Part shown: positions 29,566-36,721 of the stretch, in pieces
Layout: each line of letters opens with the position of its first letter
Numbering within the stretch: position 1 is the stretch's first letter
DNA from: Actinomycetes bacterium
GTDB taxonomy: Bacteria > Actinomycetota > Acidimicrobiia > Acidimicrobiales > Ilumatobacteraceae
NCBI GenBank assembly: GCA_025356335.1
Contig: JANXUF010000050.1
Location: 123,199-187,198 of the forward strand
Direction of reading: 5' to 3'
DNA: 64,000 bases
Notes under the pieces: generated by a model
Told to the model about the DNA's origin: nothing
Database searches by the model: none
What the model saw: the letters and a program-made list of their open reading frames with translations, nothing else
Position numbers and translations under genes: made by a program

Positions 29566-30681
29566 ATGCGCGACTTCACCGACGACTTACGCGCGCTGCG
29601 CGCCCGGCTGCAGGAAGCCGAGAGCTATCTGAAGATCGAGCCGGCGCGGGCGGAGCTGAAAGAGCTCGAGGTCGAGGTCGCCAACCCGACGCTGTGGGAT
29701 GACCAGGACCGGGCGAAGAAGATCAACGGGCAGTACGCCAACGTCAAGGGTGACATCGAGGACTTCGACTCTCTGTCGCAGGACATGGAGGACGTCGAGG
29801 TGCTGCACGAACTCGCCCGCGAAGTCGATGACGCCTCGCAGGAGGCCGACATCGCCGAAGCTGCAACATTGATCGGCGCCCGCCTCGGCGCGCTCGAACT
29901 GCGCAGCCTGTTCACCGGACCGCACGACGAGGCCGATGCCATCGTCCAGATCAATGCCAAGGATGGCGGCGTCGATGCCCAGGACTGGGCGAACATGCTG
30001 CTACGGATGTACATGCGCTGGGCGGAGCGCCGCGGCGGTCTGGAACTCGAAGTCGAAGGCGTCTCCGAGGGTGCAGAGGCCGGCATCATGTCCGCAGAAT
30101 TCACGCTCAAGGGCCGTTACGCCTTCGGTCTGATGTCGGCCGAACGCGGGACCCATCGGCTCGTGCGGATCAGCCCGTTCGACAACCAGGGTCGCCGTCA
30201 GACGAGCTTTGCGACGGTGCAAGTATGGCCGGTGCTGGACGATGTCGACGTCGAGATCAACGAATCCGACGTGCGCATGGAGGTCTTCAGGGCATCCGGC
30301 GCCGGCGGCCAGCACATCAACAAGACGTCCTCAGCCGTCCGCCTGATCCACGAACCAACGGGCATGGTGTCGACCTCGCAGGAGCAGCGAAGCCAGCTGC
30401 AGAACCGCGAACATGCGATGAACCGTCTCAAAGCGATGGTCGCTGCGAAGATCGAAGAAGAGCGCGAGGTCGAACTGGCGGCGATCGCCGGTCGAACTGC
30501 ACAGGTCGGCTGGGGGAGCCAGATCCGTAGCTATGTGTTGCAGCCGTTCCAATTGGTCAAGGATCTGCGGAGCGACTACGAGGTCGGCAATGCGGCACCG
30601 GTCCTCGATGGTGACATCGACCAGTTCATGGAGGCGTATCTCCGCTGGAAGCGCAAGACCGCCGACGAGCCCGAGAGCTGA
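29566..30681 (+). CDS. prfB: Peptide chain release factor 2
   Basis: 371 residues. RF2 ends translation at UGA and UAA codons. The codon-reading tripeptide SPF (203-205) and the peptidyl-hydrolysis motif GGQ (247-249) are both present, in the expected contexts R-I-S-P-F-D and S-G-A-G-G-Q-H-I-N-K-T. The frame is continuous from the start, so the autoregulatory +1 frameshift at an early in-frame UGA known from E. coli prfB is absent. It follows secA by six bases and precedes ftsE, a conserved actinobacterial order. RF2 reads UGA, so it would compete with selenocysteine insertion at the AhpD-like gene described below. Confidence 0.97.
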   Translation: MRDFTDDLRALRARLQEAESYLKIEPARAELKELEVEVANPTLWDDQDRAKKINGQYANVKGDIEDFDSLSQDMEDVEVLHELAREVDDASQEADIAEAATLIGARLGALELRSLFTGPHDEADAIVQINAKDGGVDAQDWANMLLRMYMRWAERRGGLELEVEGVSEGAEAGIMSAEFTLKGRYAFGLMSAERGTHRLVRISPFDNQGRRQTSFATVQVWPVLDDVDVEINESDVRMEVFRASGAGGQHINKTSSAVRLIHEPTGMVSTSQEQRSQLQNREHAMNRLKAMVAAKIEEEREVELAAIAGRTAQVGWGSQIRSYVLQPFQLVKDLRSDYEVGNAAPVLDGDIDQFMEAYLRWKRKTADEPES

Positions 30682-30716
30682 GCTCGACGCAGCCGAGAGC
30701 GACGATCACGTCCGAC

Positions 30717-30768
30717 AACTGAGTCCACCTGACCGCCATTTCTGGCGGTAGACGGGCCGCAGAGGTCA
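30717..30768 (+). repeat. Copy B of the 52-bp dispersed intergenic repeat
   Basis: AACTGAGTCCACC (30717-30729), then a perfect hairpin ACCGCCA-TTTC-TGGCGGT, then the conserved tail AGACGGGCCGCAGAGGTCA. It lies between prfB and ftsE, upstream of the ftsE -10 box. The hairpin sequence differs from the other copies but the spacing is identical. Confidence 0.75.
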
Positions 30769-30821
30769 CGGTGTCCTCGATTATTACAGTCGCGTGACGT
30801 CCGATGAACGGCTGCTTCGGT

Positions 30822-30827
30822 TAGATT
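30822..30827 (+). promoter_or_regulatory. -10 box of ftsEX
   Basis: TAGATT lies 73 bases before the ftsE ATG, giving a leader of about 65 bases. The leader contains a GGAAAGCCCGC segment just before the start. Confidence 0.4.
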
Positions 30828-30900
30828 GTGGCTTCCGCACCCGCAGCGTCGGCGCTCTTCGCCGCACCCCTCGGAGCGGCGCGCCGACAGGAAAGCCCGC

Positions 30901-31578
<678 letters not shown>

Positions 31579-31615
31579 GGCGCTGGATGTTCCTCGTGAA
31601 GGTTTGTGCGAAGAG

Positions 31616-32536
31616 ATGTTGACCCGTATCACCTACGCCCTCCGAGAGACGTGGGCCAGCTTCAAGCGCAACGTCACCCTGAGCGCGGCATCGATCGTCA
31701 CGGCTGCTGTCGCTCTGCTGCTCGCCGGTTCGACGCTGCTCATCCAGAAGGCGTTCAGCAACCTCCTCATCCAATGGCAGGGAGGCGTCGAGATGATCGT
31801 CTTCATGAAGGCCGGAACGTCTCCCGAGCAGATTGCCAGCGTCAAGCAGGAGATCGTCGATGCCGGCGTCGCTGCGCCCGATGGCATCAGCACACTCGAC
31901 CAGCAGCAGACCTATGACCAAGCGAAGGTCGTGCTTGCCGGCCAGACGACACTGCTCAACGCACTGAGCCCGACCAGCATGTACTCGGAGATCCGTGTCA
32001 CGCCGGCCAAGGGCCAGCAGGACCGCCTTCCAGACCTCAAGACGCAGATCGAGATCGAACCGAACGTCAGCAAGGTCGGTTTGGCGACGGATGCGATCCT
32101 CGTGTATCGACGACTGTCGAGTTTCGTTCGAGGGGTCACGATCGTGTTGTCATCGGTGCTGTTGATGGTCGCGGTACTGCTGATCTGGAACACGATCCGC
32201 ACGGCGATGTTTGCCAGGCGTCGAGAAATCGAGGTCATGAAACTCGTCGGAGCGACCAACTGGTTCATCCGAATACCGTTCATGCTCGAAGGGCTGTTGC
32301 AGGGCCTGATCGGTTCGGTGGTCTCGTGTATCGGCCTCGTCGCCGCCAACTCACTATGGACGAACAACCTCAACGGCATCGCCCACGACACCAAGTCGAG
32401 CGAGACGATCTCGCTGCTGGCGCTGCGCGTCGACAGCGGTTACCTCCAAGGCATCATGGTGATCGTCGTGATCATTGGCATGGCAGCAGGTGCCATCGGC
32501 GCCGGTGTCGCCGCCAGTCGCTTCCTCGACGTCTGA
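31616..32536 (+). CDS. ftsX: Cell division protein FtsX
   Basis: 306 residues. Topology is that of FtsX: a short cytoplasmic N-terminus (MLTRITYALRETWASFKRN), helix 1 at about 22-45, a large extracytoplasmic domain (about 46-165), and three further helices (about 170-195, 220-250 and 275-300). The outer domain would contact and activate a cell-wall hydrolase or its adaptor; none is encoded next to it here. It is the membrane partner of FtsE immediately upstream. The ATG at 31616 is chosen because the family N-terminus begins at this Met and because the longer frame would overlap ftsE. Confidence 0.95.
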   Translation: MLTRITYALRETWASFKRNVTLSAASIVTAAVALLLAGSTLLIQKAFSNLLIQWQGGVEMIVFMKAGTSPEQIASVKQEIVDAGVAAPDGISTLDQQQTYDQAKVVLAGQTTLLNALSPTSMYSEIRVTPAKGQQDRLPDLKTQIEIEPNVSKVGLATDAILVYRRLSSFVRGVTIVLSSVLLMVAVLLIWNTIRTAMFARRREIEVMKLVGATNWFIRIPFMLEGLLQGLIGSVVSCIGLVAANSLWTNNLNGIAHDTKSSETISLLALRVDSGYLQGIMVIVVIIGMAAGAIGAGVAASRFLDV

Positions 32537-32538
32537 TT

Positions 32539-32715
32539 CGCCTGCTCCCGACAGAGATGATGTCGGCGTTGGGGATCCACCCTGGCACCGATGTGCAGTT
32601 CGAAGCGCAAGGTGCAGCAATTGTCGTACGGAAAGTCGGGAATCGGCTGAATTGCGGCGAGCGCCGAGTTCCGGTGCTGGCCGGTCGGAGACGGCTGTCT
32701 AGGTTCGGGGCATGA
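32539..32715 (+). pseudogene. Remnant of an AbrB/SpoVT-type antitoxin
   Basis: The stretch between ftsX and the enoyl-CoA hydratase gene reads, in one frame, T-E-M-M-S-A-L-G-I-H-P-G-T-D-V-Q-F-E and then G-A-A-I-V-V-R-K-V. This is the second half of a SpoVT-AbrB swapped-hairpin domain as found in VapB/MazE-type antitoxins. It has no start codon of its own in a good position and lacks the first half of the domain, and no toxin gene follows. It looks like the decayed end of a toxin-antitoxin locus. Its frame ends at the TGA overlapping the next gene's ATG (ATGA). Confidence 0.5.
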
Positions 32716-33572
32716 CGTATGAACAGATCGCCTACGAGGTTGCCGAGCATGTGGCGACCATCACGCTCGACCGCCCTGACCGCCTGAACGCCTTTACCTC
32801 TCGGATGATGCACGAGTTGATCGACGCCTTCGATCACAGTGACGCCGATGATGAGGTCCGGGCAGTCGTGGTGACCGGCCGCGGACGAGGGTTCTGCGCA
32901 GGTGCCGACCTCGGAGGCGGTGCGGAGACATTCGCTCACGGCGGCAGCGACGTCAGCGATCAAAGCGGGGTGATCCGCGACGGCGGTGGCATCCTGACCC
33001 TGCGCATCTACAACAGCCTCAAGCCGGTCATCGCGGCGATCAACGGAGCGGCCGTGGGCGTCGGCGTGACGATGACATTGCCGATGGACATTCGCTTGGT
33101 CAGCACCGGTGCGAAGATCGGTTTCGTCTTCAACCGTCGCGGCATCAACCCAGAGGCCTGTTCGTCTTGGTTCCTCCCGCGCCTCGTCGGCATCCAGACC
33201 GCAGCCGAATGGGTATACACCGGTCGCCTGCTGACCGCCGCCGACGTCGTCGCCGGCGGATTCGCCCGGAGCGCACATCCGCCGGAAGAACTGCTGCCGG
33301 CTGCGTACTCCCTCGCCAGGGAGATCGCTGAGCACTGCGCACCGGTATCGGTCACGCTCAGCCGTCAGCTGATGTGGCGCATGCTCACAGCCGACCATCC
33401 GATGGAAGCGCACCGTGCCGACAGCCGGGCGATCAACTCGCGTGGCAGGAGCGCCGACGCCGCAGAGGGCGTGACGAGCTTCCTCGAAAAGCGCCCGGCG
33501 GTGTTCCCCCTCGGTGTCAGCGACAGCCTGCCGGACGTCTTCCCCGACTGGCTCGAACCCGAATTCCACTGA
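32712..33572 (+). CDS. Enoyl-CoA hydratase/isomerase family protein
   Basis: 286 residues, crotonase fold. Conserved stretches are I-T-L-D-R-P-D-R-L-N-A-F near the start, the first oxyanion-hole loop G-R-G-F-C-A-G-A-D-L (about 57-66) and the second, N-G-A-A-V-G-V-G-V-T (about 111-120). It probably hydrates or isomerises enoyl-CoA esters in fatty-acid or related degradation. The crotonase family is functionally broad, and the catalytic Glu pair cannot be placed with certainty, so the exact reaction is open. TAGGTT (32700-32705) lies six bases before the ATG, giving a leaderless mRNA; it is therefore not simply read through from ftsX. It is convergent with the ABC pair. Confidence 0.87.
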   Translation: MTYEQIAYEVAEHVATITLDRPDRLNAFTSRMMHELIDAFDHSDADDEVRAVVVTGRGRGFCAGADLGGGAETFAHGGSDVSDQSGVIRDGGGILTLRIYNSLKPVIAAINGAAVGVGVTMTLPMDIRLVSTGAKIGFVFNRRGINPEACSSWFLPRLVGIQTAAEWVYTGRLLTAADVVAGGFARSAHPPEELLPAAYSLAREIAEHCAPVSVTLSRQLMWRMLTADHPMEAHRADSRAINSRGRSADAAEGVTSFLEKRPAVFPLGVSDSLPDVFPDWLEPEFH

Positions 33573-33600
33573 CCCGCTCCGAGCAGCGATGGGTCACTTT

Positions 33601-33617
33601 GTGGACCTGGAGTCCAC
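33601..33617. terminator. Hairpin between convergent genes
   Basis: GTGGAC (33601-33606) and GTCCAC (33612-33617) form a 6-bp stem with a five-base loop between the stops of the enoyl-CoA hydratase gene and the ABC permease. It may terminate both transcripts; no T-tract. Confidence 0.4.
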
Positions 33618-33648
33618 GTCCTGCTCCAACCCTCGGTACGTCTGCCGG

Positions 33649-34485
33649 TCAGTCGGTGGTGCGGAGGCGGAATTTGCGCAGGGCGAGCGGCATGGCGATG
33701 ACCAGCAGCAGCATGCACCACAGCAGCGCAGACGCGACCTGGTGGTCGAGGATCCATGAATGCTTGGTGGTCGGTGCGGTCGGGTTGCCGAAGAGCTCCC
33801 GCAGGGCGGCGACGACGATGCTGACCGGGTTGTAGGCGGCGATCGTCTGCAACACGTTTGGCAGGGTGGAGAGCGGGACGAAGGCATTACTCATGAACGT
33901 CAGCGGGAAGACGACGACGAAGGCCACGCCCATCACCGCGTCGGGGGTGCGGACGGAGAGACCGATCAATGTGCCAACGGAGATCATCGCTGCGGCGAAC
34001 AGCAGCAGCAGCAGATAGGCGCCGACGACATGCGTGACGCTCTGATGTGTGCGCCATCCGACGATGAGGCCGGTGCCCGACAGGATGCTGATCGCCAGCG
34101 CCAGCCCGAGCATCTCGGCGATGAAATGGCCGAGCAGGTACGCGGCTCGTGACGACGGCAGCGAGCGGAATCGGTCGATGACCCCCTCGGTGAGGTCGGT
34201 GGCGATCGACGAAGCCGGGCCGACGAGGCCGAAGGCGACGGACTGCACGAGAATCCCGCCGATCAGGTACTCGCGATAGTTGCTGCCCGGCACGCTGATC
34301 GCTCCGCCGAACACGTAGGCGAACAACAACACGAACATGATCGGCTGGATCGTGACGTCGAGCAGCTTCTCGGGCAGTTGGCGGATGTGCGCCAGATTCC
34401 GTTTCGTGAAGACGATCGAGTCGGCGAACAGATGGCTCTTGACGCGGTCCGGTGACCGTGAGGTGGAAACGGCGATGGCACTCAT
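33649..34485 (-). CDS. ABC-2 type drug exporter permease (DrrB-like)
   Basis: 278 residues with six membrane helices and the ABC-2 pattern: N-terminal R-N-L-A-H-I-R-Q-L-P-E-K-L before helix 1, F-R-S-L-P-S-S-R-A after helix 2, and the L-P-x-W/T-L-Q type segment (S-T-L-P-N-V-L-Q-T-I-A-A-Y-N-P-V-S) before the last helix. It is the membrane half of an exporter of the daunorubicin-resistance (DrrAB) type, which pumps out hydrophobic compounds or lipids. Its ATG overlaps the stop of the ATPase gene (ATGA), so the two are translated together. The operon is divergent from the tetR gene and probably controlled by it. Substrate unknown. Confidence 0.9.
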   Translation of the reverse strand: MSAIAVSTSRSPDRVKSHLFADSIVFTKRNLAHIRQLPEKLLDVTIQPIMFVLLFAYVFGGAISVPGSNYREYLIGGILVQSVAFGLVGPASSIATDLTEGVIDRFRSLPSSRAAYLLGHFIAEMLGLALAISILSGTGLIVGWRTHQSVTHVVGAYLLLLLFAAAMISVGTLIGLSVRTPDAVMGVAFVVVFPLTFMSNAFVPLSTLPNVLQTIAAYNPVSIVVAALRELFGNPTAPTTKHSWILDHQVASALLWCMLLLVIAMPLALRKFRLRTTD

Positions 34486-35513
34486 CGGGAGGGCTCCTGC
34501 GAAACGAGGGTGTTGGTGAGGTCTGCTGCGTCGTTCGGAATGTCGGTTTCCGGTGCGGCGGTCGGGCTGGTGAGCGTCAGGAAGACGTCGTCCAGCGTGG
34601 TCTGGCGGCGGTTGATGTCGACGACGTCGACGCCGGCGTGATCGAGGGCCCGCAAGACGTCGAGGAACTTGACACCCTCGATCAGCGGCACGGTGACCTG
34701 CAGGTTTCCAGCGTCGACGCTGGGATCCGCGGAGGCGAACGATGCCAGTGCAGAGCGGGTGATGTCGATCTCGTGGGCTTGGCTGACGGTGACTTCGACG
34801 CGGTCACCACCGATCTTCGCCTTGAGTTCCTCAGGGGACCCGGCGGCCACCTCACGGCCGTGGTCGAGGACGACGATGTGATCGGCGAGACGGTCTGCCT
34901 CCTCCAGGTATTGCGTCGTCAACAGCACGGTCGCACCCTCGGCTACGAGTTCTCGCAGGAAGTCCCACAGATCGTTGCGGCTGCGGGGGTCGAGACCTGT
35001 CGTCGGCTCGTCGAGGAAGATGACCTCCGGCGAGGCGACGAGGCTGGCCCCGAGGTCCAGACGGCGGCGCATGCCGCCGGAATAGGTCTTCGCCAGGCGA
35101 TCAGCAGCATCGACGAGGTCGAGTCGCTCGAGTAGCTCGGAGGCGCGCTTCTTGGCGGCCTGTGGCGACATGTGGAACAGGCGGCCGACCATCTCGAGGT
35201 TCGCCCGGCCGCTCATCAAGCCGTCGACCGTCGATTGCTGGGCGGCAACGCCGATACGCGACCGCACCTCGAGCGGGTGTTTGGTGACGTCGAGGCCAGC
35301 GACGAACGCCCGGCCCGTCGTCGGTTTCGACAGCGTCGTGAGGATGCGCAGCGCCGTCGTCTTGCCGGCGCCGTTGTGGCCGAGCAGACCGAGGACGGAG
35401 CCTGCCGGTACATGGAGGTCGAGTTCGCGGAGCGCCCAGAGGTCTCCGAATTGCTTGCCGAGGTTGTCGGCGACGAGGCCGGCTTCGGCAGTCGATGAGG
35501 GCGATGGTGTCAT
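34482..35513 (-). CDS. ABC exporter ATP-binding protein (DrrA-like)
   Basis: 343 residues. Walker A GHNGAGKT (45-52), signature Y-S-G-G-M-R-R-R-L-D-L-G-A-S-L (near 147), Walker B V-I-F-L-D-E-P-T-T-G-L-D-P and the C-terminal extension characteristic of DrrA-type ATPases (final ~90 residues with L-x-x-V-F-L-T-L-T). The ATG at 35513 is preferred: GAGAGGA lies eight bases upstream. ATGs at 35519 and 35555 are alternatives. With the overlapping permease gene it forms a drug or lipid exporter. Its promoter region holds three GTACNNNGTAC palindromes shared with the divergent TetR gene. Confidence 0.92.
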   Translation of the reverse strand: MTPSPSSTAEAGLVADNLGKQFGDLWALRELDLHVPAGSVLGLLGHNGAGKTTALRILTTLSKPTTGRAFVAGLDVTKHPLEVRSRIGVAAQQSTVDGLMSGRANLEMVGRLFHMSPQAAKKRASELLERLDLVDAADRLAKTYSGGMRRRLDLGASLVASPEVIFLDEPTTGLDPRSRNDLWDFLRELVAEGATVLLTTQYLEEADRLADHIVVLDHGREVAAGSPEELKAKIGGDRVEVTVSQAHEIDITRSALASFASADPSVDAGNLQVTVPLIEGVKFLDVLRALDHAGVDVVDINRRQTTLDDVFLTLTSPTAAPETDIPNDAADLTNTLVSQEPSR

Positions 35514-35650
35514 GTTCATTCCTCTCGTAGGACGTGGAGCGGCGTCGAAAGTCATCGCTGAGGCGATGATGTCCGGTGTAGGAGCGGGGTAGGGGGGGTT
35601 GGAGGAGGGACGGCGACGGGCCGCCGACGCGACCGTAACCGACGGATGGC

Positions 35651-35706
35651 GTACGATGTACCGGAGTTTCGTACGTAGTACGACGAAGACTAATGGTACG
35701 GTGTAC
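35651..35706. promoter_or_regulatory. Triple GTACNNNGTAC operator between the ABC operon and tetR
   Basis: Three palindromes, GTACGATGTAC (35651-35661), GTACGTAGTAC (35671-35681; extended to TCGTAC-GTA-GTACGA) and GTACGGTGTAC (35696-35706), lie with centres 20 and 25 bases apart in the divergent intergenic region. Shape, spacing and position are those of TetR-family operators, so TetR (35740-36447) would repress both itself and the exporter. Confidence 0.7.
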
Positions 35707-35739
35707 GAGATGTCAATGGTTCACGGTAGGTAAACCGTC

Positions 35740-36447
35740 ATGGCGAGCGAGCAACAGGTGTGGCTGCGCCCGGAGCCAGGCATGCGACGGCCGAAGCACA
35801 CGCGCGAGATGATCGCCGCCGCCGCGTTGCGTATCGCCGATAGCGAGGGCATCGATGCCGTGTCGATGCGCCGAGTCGCCGCCGAACTCGATGCCGGCAC
35901 GATGACGCTCTACCACTACGTCAGTACGAAAGCCGAACTGCTTGCGCTGCTGTTCGACGCGGTGATCGGAGAACTACTCGTCCGAGAAGCGTTGCCGGAC
36001 GACTGGCGCAAAGCGATGCAGATGATCGCCGTGCGCACGCGCGACTCGTTGATGGGACACCCGTGGACGCTCGACATCGTCGGGCATACGGGTGGCCTCG
36101 GACCGAACGCCGTTCGCCATTTCGAGCAGTCGTTGCAGGCGGTGTCATCGTTCGACGGAACCTTTGCCGACAAGATCAACATCATCGCCCTGGTCGACGA
36201 GTACACGTTCGGATACTGCAAGCGGTACAGCGAGTTGGAACAAGATGTTCAGGATCAGGGAGCCGTCGACGAGGAGTTCGGCTACCTGCGGTCATTGATC
36301 GACGCCGGCGACTTTCCACAGCTCCAAGGCCTACTGCAAATGGGGGACATGGCGACGATGTGGAAGCGGTCGATGGAGGCAATGAAGGATCCGGGCCGTT
36401 TCGAGCGCAACCTCGACCGGTTGCTGGGATCATTCGCCCAGAATTGA
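35740..36447 (+). CDS. TetR/AcrR family transcriptional regulator
   Basis: 235 residues. The N-terminal helix-turn-helix domain spans about 18-65 (T-R-E-M-I-A-A-A-A-L-R-I-A ... M-R-R-V-A-A-E-L-D-A-G-T-M-T-L-Y-H-Y-V-S-T-K-A-E-L). The C-terminal half is the ligand-binding domain of the TetR_C type, with W-R-K-A-M-Q-M and the pattern H-P-W-T-L-D-I. It is divergent from the DrrAB-like operon and separated by the triple palindrome, the classic layout of a repressor that releases when a toxic compound binds. The MMPL pump downstream, with its own palindromes, may be a second target. The inducer is unknown. Confidence 0.9.
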   Translation: MASEQQVWLRPEPGMRRPKHTREMIAAAALRIADSEGIDAVSMRRVAAELDAGTMTLYHYVSTKAELLALLFDAVIGELLVREALPDDWRKAMQMIAVRTRDSLMGHPWTLDIVGHTGGLGPNAVRHFEQSLQAVSSFDGTFADKINIIALVDEYTFGYCKRYSELEQDVQDQGAVDEEFGYLRSLIDAGDFPQLQGLLQMGDMATMWKRSMEAMKDPGRFERNLDRLLGSFAQN

Positions 36448-36460
36448 ACCGTTCGGTTCA
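36445..36460. promoter_or_regulatory. Palindrome TGAACCG-TT-CGGTTCA
   Basis: Perfect 7-bp arms with a two-base centre; the first arm includes the tetR stop codon. It could be a short terminator of tetR or an operator for the MMPL operon, since a related palindrome (TGAACGA-T-TCGTTCA) lies at 36696-36710. Confidence 0.45.
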
Positions 36461-36695
36461 TCTCGCCGGTCACCGATTGCCGATTGCCGATGCGTACCAA
36501 TCGGGCGTCGCCGGGTGGTCGATGTATGGAGCGGCAGCCGCTCGTTCCGCTGCCGCGAGCGTCTCCTCGAGTTCATGGTGGCTTTCCATGTCGGAAACCT
36601 CAACATATCGGTTTCCATTTTGGCAAGCATTCGCAGCGAACGTTTACGGGGGTTGTCCCTACCTCGGGTCCGCCGGGCTGCCGGATGGCTGATCG

Positions 36696-36710
36696 TGAAC
36701 GATTCGTTCA
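36696..36710. promoter_or_regulatory. Perfect 15-bp palindrome upstream of the MMPL gene
   Basis: TGAACGA-T-TCGTTCA ends 11 bases before ATG 36722. Its TGAAC half-site matches the palindrome at 36445-36460. A repressor bound here would block start-site access. Upstream, GGAAACC (36593-36599) and GGTTTCC (36610-36616) form another inverted repeat. Confidence 0.5.
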
Positions 36711-36721
36711 TCGTGGATGTC

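Noticed and set aside
29566..30681. Programmed frameshift in prfB
   Set aside because: The reading frame is continuous from the start codon with no early in-frame UGA, so no frameshift is needed.
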